Origin: Paraburkholderia aromaticivorans
GTDB taxonomy: Bacteria; Pseudomonadota; Gammaproteobacteria; Burkholderiales; Burkholderiaceae
Direction of reading: 5' to 3'
NCBI RefSeq assembly: GCF_002278075.1
Contig: NZ_CP022989.1
Location: 1,302,001 to 1,366,000 of the forward strand
Length of the DNA stretch: 64,000 bases
The notes under the pieces: generated by a model
What the model was told of the DNA's origin: nothing
What the model saw: only the letters and a program-made list of their open reading frames with translations
The model's database searches: none
Program-made: the position numbers and the translations under genes
Shown here: positions 25,642 through 35,463 of the stretch, piece by piece
Position numbering within the stretch: position 1 is the first letter of the stretch
Layout of the letters: every line of letters begins with the position of its first letter

Positions 25642-26649
25642 ATGAGCAAGGACAAAGATCGCGCCATTGTCGTCAAGCGCGCCGCGCCGAAGAAAGCCGG
25701 ACACCACGGCGGCGCGTGGAAGCTCGCGTATGCGGACTTCATGACCGCGATGATGGCGTTCTTCCTGCTGATGTGGCTGCTGAGTTCGGCCTCCACGGTG
25801 CAGTTAAAGGGCATTGCCGACTACTTCAACCAGCCGCTGAAGATCACGCTGTGGGGCGGTGACCGCAGCGCCGAGGACTCGAGCATCCTAAAGGGCGGCG
25901 GCCGCGACATCTCGACCGACGCGCAAGGCGTGACGCGCTCCACCGACGGTTCGAACAACCGCGCCGAGCGCAGCGTCTCGCATAACAACGAAGACACGGT
26001 GAAGCAGTTGCAGGGCGAACTGGAGCGCCGCGAGCAGGTCCGCCTGCACGATCTGCAGGTCAAGCTGATGGCCGCGATCGAAGCCAATCCGGTGCTGCGC
26101 CAGTTCAAGCAGCAGATCCGCATCGATTCGACGCTGACCGGCTTGCGTATCGAGATCGTCGACTCGCAGAAGCGGCCCATGTTCGCGACCGCGAAAGACC
26201 AGGTCGAGCCGTATATGCGCGACATCCTGCGTGAAATCGGCCACACGCTGAACGACGTGCCGAACCGCATCATCGTGCAGGGTCACACCGACGCCGCGCA
26301 ATACGCGGGCGGCGAGAAGGGCTACAGCAACTGGGAATTGTCCGCGGACCGCGCCAATGCGTCGCGCCGTGAACTGATCGCCGGCGGCATGGATGAAGCG
26401 AAGGTGATGCGTGTGCTCGGCCTCGCGTCGACGCAGAACCTGAACAAGGCGGACCCGATGGACCCGGAGAACCGGCGCATCAGCATCATCGTATTGAACA
26501 AGAAGTCGGAGGACGCGCTGAATCACGACGATTCCACCACGACCACCTTGTCCGACGACGCAGCCGGCTCCAAGCCGCTGCTGCAAAAGCTTGCGCAGCC
26601 GGTAACGGTTGCCCCGAAGCTGCCGGCAGTGGCGCCGGCGGCCCAGTAA
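25642..26649 (+). CDS. motB: Flagellar motor stator protein MotB
   Basis: A 335-residue protein with one N-terminal helix carrying the proton-binding Asp32 (AYADFMTAMMAFFLLMWLL), a periplasmic linker/plug, and an OmpA-like peptidoglycan-binding domain (VQGHTDAAQYAGG, NWELSADRANASRREL, NRRISIIVL). It anchors the MotA/MotB stator to the cell wall. The C-terminal about 55 residues are a Ser/Thr/Pro/Ala-rich tail not needed for the fold. Confidence 0.96.
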   Translation: MSKDKDRAIVVKRAAPKKAGHHGGAWKLAYADFMTAMMAFFLLMWLLSSASTVQLKGIADYFNQPLKITLWGGDRSAEDSSILKGGGRDISTDAQGVTRSTDGSNNRAERSVSHNNEDTVKQLQGELERREQVRLHDLQVKLMAAIEANPVLRQFKQQIRIDSTLTGLRIEIVDSQKRPMFATAKDQVEPYMRDILREIGHTLNDVPNRIIVQGHTDAAQYAGGEKGYSNWELSADRANASRRELIAGGMDEAKVMRVLGLASTQNLNKADPMDPENRRISIIVLNKKSEDALNHDDSTTTTLSDDAAGSKPLLQKLAQPVTVAPKLPAVAPAAQ

Positions 26650-26733
26650 CAGACAGCGACCGTTCCGCTGGATCACGCGCCCTGCCGGCGCGGACCGTGG
26701 AGCGGCCCATAGCGTAGGCGCAGCGAGGTTTTC

Positions 26734-27111
26734 ATGATCAGGCACATCCTGGCAATCGACGATTCGGCATCGATGCGGCAGATTCTCGCCGCCACGCTGA
26801 CGACGGCCGGCTATGAAGTGACGCTCGCGGCGGACGGCAACGAAGGGCTCGAAAACGCGCTCGCCATGTCGTTCGACCTCGTGCTGACCGATCAGTACAT
26901 GCCGGGCAAGACCGGTCTCGATCTGATCGCCGCGCTGCGCAGTAACCCGGCTTACCAGGCCACGCCCATCCTCGTCCTCACGACGGAATCGGGCGAGCCG
27001 TTCAAGGAGGCGGCGCGGGCCGCGGGCGCGACCGGCTGGATCGAAAAGCCGCTCGACCCCGACATGTTGACCGAACTGGTGGCGGCGTTAGCCGAGCCAG
27101 ATCACGCGTAA
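26734..27111 (+). CDS. CheY-like single-domain response regulator
   Basis: A 125-residue receiver domain: acidic pair DD at 9-10, phosphoacceptor Asp53 in LVLTDQYMPG, Thr/Ser in LVLTTESGE, and Lys in WIEKPLDPD. It is distinct from the second CheY at 35067. It sits between motB and cheA. In chemotaxis clusters such a first regulator often works as a phosphate sink or a CheA-specific regulator, but the exact role is inferred; this copy is sometimes named cheY1. Confidence 0.92.
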   Translation: MIRHILAIDDSASMRQILAATLTTAGYEVTLAADGNEGLENALAMSFDLVLTDQYMPGKTGLDLIAALRSNPAYQATPILVLTTESGEPFKEAARAAGATGWIEKPLDPDMLTELVAALAEPDHA

Positions 27112-27199
27112 GCAGCACCCATAGACCAAGTTATAGAAGCTCTCGACGCGGCGGCACGGCAGCCCACGCCAAGACAGGAACTCTCGCGGTGACCCAGGC

Positions 27200-29494
27200 A
27201 TGACACTCGACATCACTCAGTTCTATCAGACGTTTTTCGACGAAGCGGACGAACTGCTCGCGCAGATGGAGCAGTTGCTGCTCAATCTGGATATTGCGCA
27301 CCCGGACCCCGAAGACCTCGCGGCCATTTTCCGCGCGGCGCATTCGATCAAGGGCGGCGCGGCGACGTTCGGCTTCACCGCGCTGACGGAAACGACGCAC
27401 ATTCTCGAATCGCTGCTCGATCGCGCGCGCAATAACGAACTCGTGCTGCGCAAGGACATGATCGACACGTTCCTCGAAACCAAGGACGTGTTGTCCGGCC
27501 AGCTCGCCGATTACCGCGCGAGCGCCGAGCCGGATGCGGCTACCGCCCGTGCGATCTGCGCGAAGCTCGAACGGCTGCACGCGGAAAGCGCCGATGGCGG
27601 CGCACCCGCCGCGGCGCCCGTTGCGACACAGGCAACACAGGTAACACAGGCAAATCAGGGTGGTACCGCGCCGGAGCACGTCGTCGAACAGGCGGTGCAG
27701 GCAGCGGGTGAATGGACTGACGGCGAACCGGCACAGACCGGGCAAGCCGCGGGTGCCGGCGACGCGAATGACAGCGCGGGTCCCGATCTGAAAATTACGC
27801 TACGGGGCGTTGGTGAGAAGGACCAGGAACTGCTGGCCGAAGAGCTCGGCAACCTGGGCAACATAGTCGGGCAGGTCAAGAGCGGCGGCGATCTCACGCT
27901 GTGGCTCGCGACCGATGTGACCTCCGACGACATCATCGCCGTGTGCTGTTTCGTGATCGACGAAAGTCAGATCGTGATCGGCCGCGGCACCGCGCCGGCG
28001 GATGAGACGCAGCAAGGCGAACCTGGAACGCCAGCCGCTGCCGATCCGTCCCCGGCGCAAGCAGTACCGGCCAGTCAGGCGGGACACGCAGCATCGCCGG
28101 CACCGGCTGCCGGCACCGCCGCTCCCGCTGCGACGGCCACACACGGTCTGTTCGACGCACCGGCCGCGCCTGCCGCCGCGGCTCAACCCGCGGCGGCAGG
28201 CGCAGCGGCGCCCGCTCCGGCGGCGACGGCCAACGCGGCAAGCGCGGCCGCGCCCGCCGAGCACGACCGCAAGGCGGCACGTCCGGCCACTGCCGCAGGC
28301 GGCGCGGAAGGCAGCTCGATTCGCGTCGGCGTCGAAAAGGTCGATCAGCTGATCAACCTGGTCGGCGAACTGGTGATCACGCAAGCCATGCTCGCGGAAA
28401 CCACCAGCACGTTCGATCCGGCGCTGCACGACCGGCTCTTTAACGGCATGGCGCAGCTCGAGCGCAATGCGCGCGATCTGCAGGAAGCGGTGATGTCGAT
28501 CCGCATGATGCCGATGGATTACGTGTTCAGCCGCTTCCCGCGTCTGGTGCGCGATCTGGCGGCGAAACTCGGCAAGGAAGTGGAACTCGTCACCTTCGGT
28601 CAGGCGACCGAACTCGACAAGAGCCTCATCGAACGGATCATCGATCCGTTGACTCACCTCGTGCGCAACAGCCTCGACCACGGCATCGAAACCGTGGAAG
28701 CGCGACGCGCGGCAGGCAAGGATTCGACCGGCCAGCTGGTGCTGTCGGCGGCTCACCATGGCGGCAACATCGTCATCGAGGTGAGCGACGACGGCGCGGG
28801 CCTGCGCCGCGACAAGATTCTCGCGAAGGCGGCCAAGCAGGGCATGCAGGTCAGCGAGACCATGACCGACGAAGAGGTGTGGAACCTCATCTTCCTGCCG
28901 GGCTTCTCGACGGCGGAGCAGGTCACCGACGTGTCGGGCCGCGGGGTCGGCATGGACGTGGTGAAGCGCAACATCCAGTCGATGGGTGGCCACGTGGAAA
29001 TCACCTCGCACGCCGGCAAGGGCAGCACCACGCGCATCGTGTTGCCGCTCACGCTGGCGATTCTCGACGGCATGTCGGTCAAGGTCGGCAACGAGATCTT
29101 CATTCTGCCGCTGAACTTCGTGATGGAGTCGCTGCAGCCGCAAGCCGAAGACATTTACACGGTCGCCAACGGCGAGCGGGTGGTGCGGGTGCGCGGTGAA
29201 TATCTGCCGCTCGTGGCGTTGCACGAAGTGTTCAACGTCGAAGACGCGAAGCAGGAACCCACCCAGGGCATCGTCACCATCATGCAAACCGAAGGGCGCC
29301 GCTTTGCGATGCTGATCGACGAGCTGGTGGGCCAGCAGCAGGTGGTCGTGAAGAATCTGGAAACGAATTACCGCAAGGTGCACGGCATTTCCGCCGCGAC
29401 CATTCTCGGTGACGGCAGCGTCGCGCTGATCGTCGACGTGGCGGCGCTGAACCGCGAAACGCGCAACGCGCATGGCGCGATGAGCCTCGCATGA
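27200..29494 (+). CDS. cheA: Chemotaxis histidine kinase CheA
   Basis: A 764-residue CheA. P1 HPt with the phosphorylated His48 (FRAAHSIKGGAATFGF), a Gln/Ala/Pro-rich linker and P2-like segment (about 190-280), an Ala/Pro-rich stretch (about 290-365), P3 dimerisation (RVGVEKVDQLINLVGELVI), P4 ATPase with HLVRNSLDHGIE, SDDGAGLRR and GRGVGMDVVKRNIQSMGG, and P5 CheW-like. It autophosphorylates under MCP control and passes phosphate to CheY and CheB. Confidence 0.97.
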   Translation: MTLDITQFYQTFFDEADELLAQMEQLLLNLDIAHPDPEDLAAIFRAAHSIKGGAATFGFTALTETTHILESLLDRARNNELVLRKDMIDTFLETKDVLSGQLADYRASAEPDAATARAICAKLERLHAESADGGAPAAAPVATQATQVTQANQGGTAPEHVVEQAVQAAGEWTDGEPAQTGQAAGAGDANDSAGPDLKITLRGVGEKDQELLAEELGNLGNIVGQVKSGGDLTLWLATDVTSDDIIAVCCFVIDESQIVIGRGTAPADETQQGEPGTPAAADPSPAQAVPASQAGHAASPAPAAGTAAPAATATHGLFDAPAAPAAAAQPAAAGAAAPAPAATANAASAAAPAEHDRKAARPATAAGGAEGSSIRVGVEKVDQLINLVGELVITQAMLAETTSTFDPALHDRLFNGMAQLERNARDLQEAVMSIRMMPMDYVFSRFPRLVRDLAAKLGKEVELVTFGQATELDKSLIERIIDPLTHLVRNSLDHGIETVEARRAAGKDSTGQLVLSAAHHGGNIVIEVSDDGAGLRRDKILAKAAKQGMQVSETMTDEEVWNLIFLPGFSTAEQVTDVSGRGVGMDVVKRNIQSMGGHVEITSHAGKGSTTRIVLPLTLAILDGMSVKVGNEIFILPLNFVMESLQPQAEDIYTVANGERVVRVRGEYLPLVALHEVFNVEDAKQEPTQGIVTIMQTEGRRFAMLIDELVGQQQVVVKNLETNYRKVHGISAATILGDGSVALIVDVAALNRETRNAHGAMSLA

Positions 29495-29557
29495 TGTCCG
29501 TGAAATTCGTCTCAACCCTTACTCAACTCATTTCATCCCAACCGTTTGGGGGCTAAC

Positions 29558-30094
29558 GTGGCAGAAGTCCAATCCATCAATTCGAGCGTCGCGAACGCGA
29601 GCGGTACGAATGGCCGCCGCGACGTGCAGCAGGCAGACGCCGGCGGTCAGGAATTCCTCGTCTTCACGCTCGGCGCCGAAGAGTACGGCATCGACATTCT
29701 CAAGGTGCAGGAAATCCGCGGCTACGACAACGTGACGCGTATCGCCAATGCGCCCGAGTTCATCAAGGGCGTGATCAATCTGCGCGGCATCATCGTGCCG
29801 ATCGTCGACATGCGCATCAAGTTCCATCTGGGCCGTGTCGAGTACGACCATCAGACGGTGGTGATCATCCTGAACGTCGCGCACCGCGTGGTCGGGATGG
29901 TGGTGGACGGCGTGTCGGACGTGCTGACGCTCGCCACCGACCAGATCATGCCGGCGCCCGAATTCGGCGCCACGCTGACGACCGAGTACCTCACGGGTCT
30001 GGGCACCGTCGACGGCCGCATGCTGATCCTGATGGACATCGAGAAGCTGATGACCAGCCGCGAAATGGCGCTGATCGAAACGCTCGGCGTCTAA
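29558..30094 (+). CDS. cheW: Chemotaxis coupling protein CheW
   Basis: A 178-residue Che[44 protein letters not shown] and [13 protein letters not shown]. It links MCPs to CheA. The GTG at 29558 follows GGGGG with normal spacing; an in-frame TTG 12 nt earlier is less likely. The N-terminal 30 residues are a disordered Asn/Ser/Ala extension. Confidence 0.95.
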   Translation: MAEVQSINSSVANASGTNGRRDVQQADAGGQEFLVFTLGAEEYGIDILKVQEIRGYDNVTRIANAPEFIKGVINLRGIIVPIVDMRIKFHLGRVEYDHQTVVIILNVAHRVVGMVVDGVSDVLTLATDQIMPAPEFGATLTTEYLTGLGTVDGRMLILMDIEKLMTSREMALIETLGV

Positions 30095-30136
30095 CGGCGG
30101 CAGCCTTCACGAACGATTGGGATAGGGAGCATCGAA

Positions 30137-31993
30137 ATGTTGAGCAGGTGGTCGATTCGCACGTCGTTGACGATGGTGGGGATCATTCTGGTCGCGCTGA
30201 CCGTGGTGGTCGGCGTACTCGGGCTGACCGCGCTGAATGGCGCGAGCCAGTCGCTCGATCGCATTGCACGGGGCGATCTGGTCGCCATCCATGCACTCGA
30301 CGATGCTTCGTCGCACCTGTTACGCTCGCGTCTCGCCGTGGACCGTTTCAACACGCTGTCCGCCGCGGGCAGCATGGACGAAGCGAAGAAGGCGATCGAC
30401 CGCGCGCAGGAACTGCTGGTCAAGGCCAACCAGAGCTGGCAGACGTATCTGGACGCACCGAAGCCCGGCGTCGATCAGGCGCTTCTCGACGACGTGCTCG
30501 CCAGGCGCACGAGCGTGATGCGCGACGGCGTCGACCCGGAGTTCGCGGCGCTCAACGCGAACGACATGGCCGCGTACCACGCAATCGCCGATACGAAAAT
30601 CAGCCCCATGTTCATCGCCTATGACGGTGCGGCTTCGGCGGTCGTCAAGGCATTGCAGCAAAGCGCGATGGAGCAGCAGGCGAGCGCGCAATCGAGCATT
30701 TCGCTGATGACTACGCTGATCATTGCCATCACCGCGCTCGCGCTGCTGATGGTGGTGGGCATCCGCTTCGCGCTGCGCGGCCTGATCGTGCAGCCGCTCG
30801 CCGACGCGACGGCGTGTTTCGAGCGCATCGCCGCGGGCGATCTGTCCGAGTCGATCAATGTCTTCAGCCGCAATGAAATCGGGCGCCTGTTCGCCGGCAT
30901 CAAGCGGATGCAGGAAAGCTTGTCGACCATGGTGAAGTCGGTCCACAGCAGCACGGAATCGATCGACACCGGCGCGCGCGAAATCGCGATGGGCAACACG
31001 GATCTCTCGCAGCGCACCGAGCAGCAGGCCGCCTCGCTGCAGGAAACCGCGTCGAGCATGGAGCAGCTGACCGGCACCGTGCGGCAGAACGCCGAGAACG
31101 CGCGTCAGGCGAGCCAGCTCGCCGTGAACGCATCCGATATCGCCACGCGCGGCGGCGACGTGGTGAACCAGGTCGTCACGACCATGCAGGATATCGCGAG
31201 CAGTTCGAACAAAGTCGTCGACATTATCGGCGTGATCGAAGGCATTGCCTTCCAGACCAATATTCTTGCGTTGAACGCGGCGGTGGAAGCGGCGCGCGCC
31301 GGTGAACAGGGCCGCGGCTTCGCGGTGGTGGCCGGCGAAGTGCGCAGCCTCGCGCAGCGCAGCGCCAGTGCCGCGAAGGAAATCAAGGAGCTGATCGGCG
31401 ACTCGGTCGACAAGGTGCAAAGCGGCTCGGCGCTGGTCGGCCGCGCGGGCACCACGATGGACGAGATCGTGCAGGCCGTGCGCCGCGTGACCGACATCAT
31501 GGGCGAAATCAGCGCGGCCTCCGAGGAGCAATCGGGCGGCATCGAGCAGGTGAACCGCGCGGTCGTGCAGATGGACGAAGTCACGCAGCAGAACGCCGCG
31601 CTCGTCGAGCAGGCGGCGGCCGCGGCCGCATCGCTCGAAGATCAGACGCGTCAATTGCAGGCGGTGGTGAACGGCTGGAAAGTGGCCGGCGGCACGGCGC
31701 ACGGCAGCGCGGCGGCACGTCCGCATACGGCGCAGCCGCGCGTGAGCGGCAGCAAGAGCAAGCCGGCCGCCAAAGCCACGCCGCAGGCGTCCACGAATGG
31801 CGCAGCACATCCGCCGGCAAGTCCGGCAGCAACGAACACGGCACAGGCTTCGGCCAGTCACGACGCAGGCGCCGCACGGGTCGAACCGGCTCTCAGGCCG
31901 AAGGCGGCCCGCGCGGCATCCGAAACCGCAGCACGTCCGGCCGCGACAAGCGCGACCACGGCAGGCTCGGACGCGGACTGGGAAACATTCTAG
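30137..31993 (+). CDS. Methyl-accepting chemotaxis protein with CheR-docking pentapeptide
   Basis: A 618-residue transducer: a first membrane helix at about residues 12-32, a helical periplasmic ligand-binding domain of the Tar/Tsr four-helix type, a second membrane helix at about 190-212, HAMP, and a long cytoplasmic coiled coil with the hairpin tip EGIAFQTNILALNAAVEAAR. The C-terminal extension ends in DWETF, the NWETF-type tether for CheR and CheB, as in E. coli Tsr/Tar. The ligand is unknown. It is encoded in the FliA-driven chemotaxis operon. Confidence 0.93.
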   Translation: MLSRWSIRTSLTMVGIILVALTVVVGVLGLTALNGASQSLDRIARGDLVAIHALDDASSHLLRSRLAVDRFNTLSAAGSMDEAKKAIDRAQELLVKANQSWQTYLDAPKPGVDQALLDDVLARRTSVMRDGVDPEFAALNANDMAAYHAIADTKISPMFIAYDGAASAVVKALQQSAMEQQASAQSSISLMTTLIIAITALALLMVVGIRFALRGLIVQPLADATACFERIAAGDLSESINVFSRNEIGRLFAGIKRMQESLSTMVKSVHSSTESIDTGAREIAMGNTDLSQRTEQQAASLQETASSMEQLTGTVRQNAENARQASQLAVNASDIATRGGDVVNQVVTTMQDIASSSNKVVDIIGVIEGIAFQTNILALNAAVEAARAGEQGRGFAVVAGEVRSLAQRSASAAKEIKELIGDSVDKVQSGSALVGRAGTTMDEIVQAVRRVTDIMGEISAASEEQSGGIEQVNRAVVQMDEVTQQNAALVEQAAAAAASLEDQTRQLQAVVNGWKVAGGTAHGSAAARPHTAQPRVSGSKSKPAAKATPQASTNGAAHPPASPAATNTAQASASHDAGAARVEPALRPKAARAASETAARPAATSATTAGSDADWETF

Positions 31994-32009
31994 AAAGTGG
32001 CACAAAGAC

Positions 32010-32201
32010 ATGCAGTCATTCGGCATCTCGCTCCATGAGGGGCGAATCATCGAAGCACGCTTTATCAGCGTGTCGCGGGCCGACTGCGTGTTGGCAGAAC
32101 TCGCGGGCGGGCGCGACCCCGCGAACACAATCCCTTCTTCCCAGGAAAAGTGCCTGGGCGGAAAGCGGGATGGCTCGTATCGCAGGCAGGAATCTTCATG
32201 A
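32010..32201 (+). CDS. Possible small protein between mcp and cheR
   Basis: A 63-codon frame starting MQSFGISLHEGRIIEAR and ending in TGA that overlaps the cheR ATG by 4 nt (ATGA), like other junctions in this operon. Roughly 70% of third positions are G or C, near the local coding norm. It has three Cys residues and no recognisable domain, and its own ribosome-binding site is weak. It also contains a hairpin CCCAGG...CCTGGG near 32149-32160. It may be a real small gene or only the cheR leader. Confidence 0.35.
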   Translation: MQSFGISLHEGRIIEARFISVSRADCVLAELAGGRDPANTIPSSQEKCLGGKRDGSYRRQESS

Positions 32202-33148
32202 TGGCAACGCGCGCACAGCACCGACCCGAACGGGCCGAAACGGTTAGAACCGGCGAACAGGGGCGGGATTTCGAATTCACGTCCGCGGATTTCGCCCGCA
32301 TTCGCGAACTGATTCACCGCAGCGCGGGCATTTCGCTGTCGGATCACAAGCGCGACATGGCGTACAGCCGTCTGGCGCGCCGTCTGCGTGCCCGCGGCCT
32401 CGACACGTTCAAGCAGTATCTCGATCTGCTGGAAGCGGAAAACGATCCGGCCGAGTGGGAAGCCTTCACCAATGCGCTGACCACCAATCTGACGGCGTTT
32501 TTCCGCGAGGCGCATCACTTTCCGATCCTTGCCGAATTCGTGCCCCGCCGCGCGCAGCCGGTTTCGGTATGGTGCTCGGCGGCTTCGACCGGTGAAGAGC
32601 CGTACTCGATTGCGATGACGCTGATCGAAGCGCTCGGCGAGAGCGGCGCGCGTCAGGCCTCGGTGCTTGCCACCGATATCGACACCCAGGTGCTGGCCAA
32701 GGCCGAAGCCGGCATGTACCAGTTCGACCAGGTAAAGCACCTCTCGCCCGAGCGGCTCAAACGCTTCTTCCTGAAGGGCACCGGCGCGCACGCCGGCATG
32801 GTCAAGGTGCGCCCGGAAGTGCGCGCGCTGGTGCGTTTCCAGCAACTGAACCTGACCGACCGCGATTACCAGTTGCGCTCGCAGTTCGACGCGATTTTCT
32901 GCCGCAACGTGATGATCTATTTCGACAAGCCGACGCAAGCGCAGGTGCTGGCGCGCTTCGAGCCATTGGTGAAGCCGGGCGGTCTGCTGTTCGCCGGTCA
33001 CTCGGAAAACTTCACGTATGTCACGCAGGCGTTCAAACTGCGCGGCCAGACCGTCTATGAACTGACGCGCGACGCGGCCGGTGCCCGTACGCCGTCGCGC
33101 GCAGCCACAACGGCCGCGCACCACACGACGAGCGGAGTGACAGTATGA
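32198..33148 (+). CDS. cheR: Chemotaxis protein methyltransferase CheR
   Basis: A 316-residue CheR: helical N-terminal domain ([23 protein letters not shown]), then a SAM-binding Rossmann domain ([54 protein letters not shown]). It methylates MCP glutamates and fits the DWETF tether on the upstream MCP. The start is at the first of two consecutive ATGs, with AGGAA six nt upstream. The stop overlaps the cheD start by 4 nt. Confidence 0.96.
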   Translation: MMATRAQHRPERAETVRTGEQGRDFEFTSADFARIRELIHRSAGISLSDHKRDMAYSRLARRLRARGLDTFKQYLDLLEAENDPAEWEAFTNALTTNLTAFFREAHHFPILAEFVPRRAQPVSVWCSAASTGEEPYSIAMTLIEALGESGARQASVLATDIDTQVLAKAEAGMYQFDQVKHLSPERLKRFFLKGTGAHAGMVKVRPEVRALVRFQQLNLTDRDYQLRSQFDAIFCRNVMIYFDKPTQAQVLARFEPLVKPGGLLFAGHSENFTYVTQAFKLRGQTVYELTRDAAGARTPSRAATTAAHHTTSGVTV

Positions 33149-33897
33149 GCAGCGCCCTGCCAATCGCCACCAATCTGTATTACGACAACCACTTCCAACG
33201 CCCCGGCGTGAAGCTGTTGCCGAACGAGTTCTACACCACCCATGAAGACATGGTGCTGGTCACCGTGCTGGGTTCCTGCGTGGCGGCCTGCATTCAGGAT
33301 CGCACGGCCGGGATCGGCGGCATGAACCATTTCATGTTGCCCGACGACGGCGCGGACGTCGGCCAGGCCGCCTCGGATTCGATGCGCTACGGTGCGTACG
33401 CAATGGAAGTGCTGATCAACGAACTCATCAAGGCCGGCGGCCGGCGTGAGCGCTTCGAAGCCAAGGTGTTCGGCGGCGGCGCTGTGCTCGCCGGCATGAC
33501 GACGATGAATATCGGCGACCGCAATTCGGAGTTCGTGCGCCGCTATCTGGCGCTCGAGAAGATTCGCATCGTCGCCGAGGACTTGCAGGGCTCGCATCCG
33601 CGCAAGGTGGCTTTCATGCCGCGCACCGGCCAGGTAATGGTGAAGAAGTTGCGCTTGCAGCAGGAAGCGGGCGTGGCCGAGCGCGAACAGGCGCTGATGC
33701 GGCAAAGCGCGCAGGCGCGCGCCGAGCGGCTCGCCGCGGCGCGCAAACGGGTGGAGTTGTTCGCGACGCCAGCCGCGTCGAGACCCAGGGTCGAACTGTT
33801 TTCGACGCCGGCCGCCGCCCGCCCGAAGGTCGAGCTGTTCGGGACGAGCCCGCGCCCGATTAATTCAAACAACGCCAGAACTACAGAGGAGGCGTGA
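33145..33897 (+). CDS. cheD: Chemoreceptor glutamine deamidase CheD
   Basis: A 250-residue CheD. The catalytic Cys lies in [13 protein letters not shown] and the His in [20 protein letters not shown] and [12 protein letters not shown] complete the fold. CheD deamidates MCP glutamines before methylation. Residues about 180-250 are an extra tail containing three tandem VELF repeats, not needed for the deamidase fold. It is coupled by 4-nt overlap to cheR. Confidence 0.94.
   Translation: MSSALPIATNLYYDNHFQRPGVKLLPNEFYTTHEDMVLVTVLGSCVAACIQDRTAGIGGMNHFMLPDDGADVGQAASDSMRYGAYAMEVLINELIKAGGRRERFEAKVFGGGAVLAGMTTMNIGDRNSEFVRRYLALEKIRIVAEDLQGSHPRKVAFMPRTGQVMVKKLRLQQEAGVAEREQALMRQSAQARAERLAAARKRVELFATPAASRPRVELFSTPAAARPKVELFGTSPRPINSNNARTTEEA
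33748..33852 (+). repeat. Tandem 39-bp repeat in the cheD tail
   Basis: Two full 39-bp units (33748-33786 and 33787-33825) and a third partial unit (33826-33852) encode [26 protein letters not shown] and [11 protein letters not shown]. Synonymous differences show the protein motif is kept while the DNA has drifted. Confidence 0.85.
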
Positions 33898-33902
33898 GCG
33901 CT

Positions 33903-34991
33903 GTGCAAAAGATCAAAGTACTGTGCGTCGACGATTCGGCGCTGATCCGCAGCTTGATGACGGAAATCATCAACGGCCAGCCGGACATGACGGTGGTGGC
34001 GACCGCACCCGACCCGCTGGTCGCGCGCGAACTCATCAAGCAGCACAATCCTGACGTCCTGACGCTCGACGTCGAAATGCCGCGCATGGACGGGCTCGAT
34101 TTCCTCGAGAAACTGATGCGTCTGCGGCCGATGCCGGTCGTGATGGTCTCGTCGCTGACCGAGCGCGGCAACGAAATCACGCTGCGCGCGCTGGAACTCG
34201 GCGCGGTCGACTTCGTCACCAAGCCTAAGGTCGGCATTCGCGACGGCATGCTCGACTACTCGGAGAAGCTCGCCGACAAGATTCGCGCGGCGGCCCGCGC
34301 CCGCGTGCGCCAGGCCGCGCCGGTGCAGCACGCGGCCGCTCATGCCGCGCATGCGCCGGTCGGCGCCGCGCCGCTGTTCAATAATCCGCTGCTCAGTACC
34401 GAGAAGCTGATCATCGTCGGCGCGTCGACGGGCGGCACCGAAGCGATCCGCGAGGTGCTGGTGCCGCTGCCGCCGGATGCGCCCGCGGTGCTGATCGCGC
34501 AGCACATGCCGCCGGGTTTCACAAAATCTTTTGCGCAACGCCTCAATGGTTTGTGCCGGATTACCGTTAAAGAGGCAGAGCACGGCGAACGCGTGCTGCC
34601 GGGACATGCGTATATCGCGCCCGGCCACGCTCACCTGTTGCTTGCCCGCAGCGGCGCGAACTATATTGCTCACCTTTCGGACGACCCGCCGGTGAACCGG
34701 CATCGTCCGTCCGTGGATGTACTGTTCCGTTCGGCCGCGCAGCATGCGGGCAAGAACGCGGTCGGAGTGATCCTGACCGGGATGGGGCGCGACGGCGCCG
34801 CCGGACTGCTGGACATGAAAAAAGCGGGGGCGTACACCCTTGCGCAGGACGAGGCGAGCTGTATCGTGTTCGGCATGCCGCGTGAAGCGATTGCGCTTGG
34901 CGCGGCCGACGAGATCGCCTCGCTGCCGGAAATGAGCCGGCGCGTGATGGCGCGTCTGTCGTCGATGGGCGATCGCGTTCAGCGGGTATGA
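33903..34991 (+). CDS. cheB: Chemotaxis protein-glutamate methylesterase CheB
   Basis: A 362-residue CheB: receiver domain with DD at 10-11 and phosphoacceptor Asp56 ([12 protein letters not shown]), then a methylesterase domain with the catalytic Ser in [11 protein letters not shown], His in AQHMPPGFT and Asp in [13 protein letters not shown] at 33903 is chosen because AGGAGG (33887-33892) lies 10 nt upstream. GTG at 33894, overlapping the cheD stop, is only 1 nt from that site but cannot be excluded. Confidence 0.95.
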   Translation: MQKIKVLCVDDSALIRSLMTEIINGQPDMTVVATAPDPLVARELIKQHNPDVLTLDVEMPRMDGLDFLEKLMRLRPMPVVMVSSLTERGNEITLRALELGAVDFVTKPKVGIRDGMLDYSEKLADKIRAAARARVRQAAPVQHAAAHAAHAPVGAAPLFNNPLLSTEKLIIVGASTGGTEAIREVLVPLPPDAPAVLIAQHMPPGFTKSFAQRLNGLCRITVKEAEHGERVLPGHAYIAPGHAHLLLARSGANYIAHLSDDPPVNRHRPSVDVLFRSAAQHAGKNAVGVILTGMGRDGAAGLLDMKKAGAYTLAQDEASCIVFGMPREAIALGAADEIASLPEMSRRVMARLSSMGDRVQRV

Positions 34992-35066
34992 TGCGCACCG
35001 GTAGGATTTGAGGCGCTGGTTTGAGGCAGTCAGGCGCCGCACCGTGGATAAAGCAAAGGGAATGAA

Positions 35067-35462
35067 ATGGATAAGGGAATGAAGATTCTGGTTGTTGACG
35101 ACTTTCCGACGATGCGCCGGATCGTTCGCAACCTGCTCAAAGAGCTCGGCTATTCGAACGTCGACGAAGCCGAAGACGGTCAGGCCGGTCTCGCGCGTCT
35201 GCGCGGGGGCACCTACGACTTCGTGATCTCCGACTGGAACATGCCGAACCTGGACGGTCTGGCCATGCTCAAGGAAATCCGCGCCGACGCCAACCTGACA
35301 CACCTGCCGGTGCTGATGGTGACGGCCGAGTCGAAGAAGGAAAACATCATCGCGGCGGCCCAGGCCGGCGCGAGCGGTTATGTCGTCAAGCCGTTCACGG
35401 CCGCGACGCTCGACGAGAAGCTCAATAAGATTCTCGAGAAGATGGCCAAAACCGGGAGCTGA
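35067..35462 (+). CDS. cheY: Chemotaxis response regulator CheY
   Basis: A 131-residue CheY: DD at 11-12, phosphoacceptor Asp56 in VISDWNMPN, Thr in MVTAES and Lys in YVVKPFT. CheY-P binds FliM and switches motor rotation. It is immediately followed by cheZ (start 2 nt after the stop), matching the enteric cheY-cheZ pair and marking it as the motor-binding copy. Confidence 0.96.
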   Translation: MDKGMKILVVDDFPTMRRIVRNLLKELGYSNVDEAEDGQAGLARLRGGTYDFVISDWNMPNLDGLAMLKEIRADANLTHLPVLMVTAESKKENIIAAAQAGASGYVVKPFTAATLDEKLNKILEKMAKTGS

Positions 35463-35463
35463 T

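Noticed and set aside
27800..29515. Minus-strand open frame opposite cheA
   Set aside because: Complement of a conserved CheA; His/Arg/Asp-rich without a domain.
30320..33163. Very long open frame on the minus strand opposite mcp-cheR (about 947 codons)
   Set aside because: It is antisense to clearly recognisable mcp and cheR, Arg/His/Ala-rich and without a family; long antisense frames are expected in GC-rich DNA.
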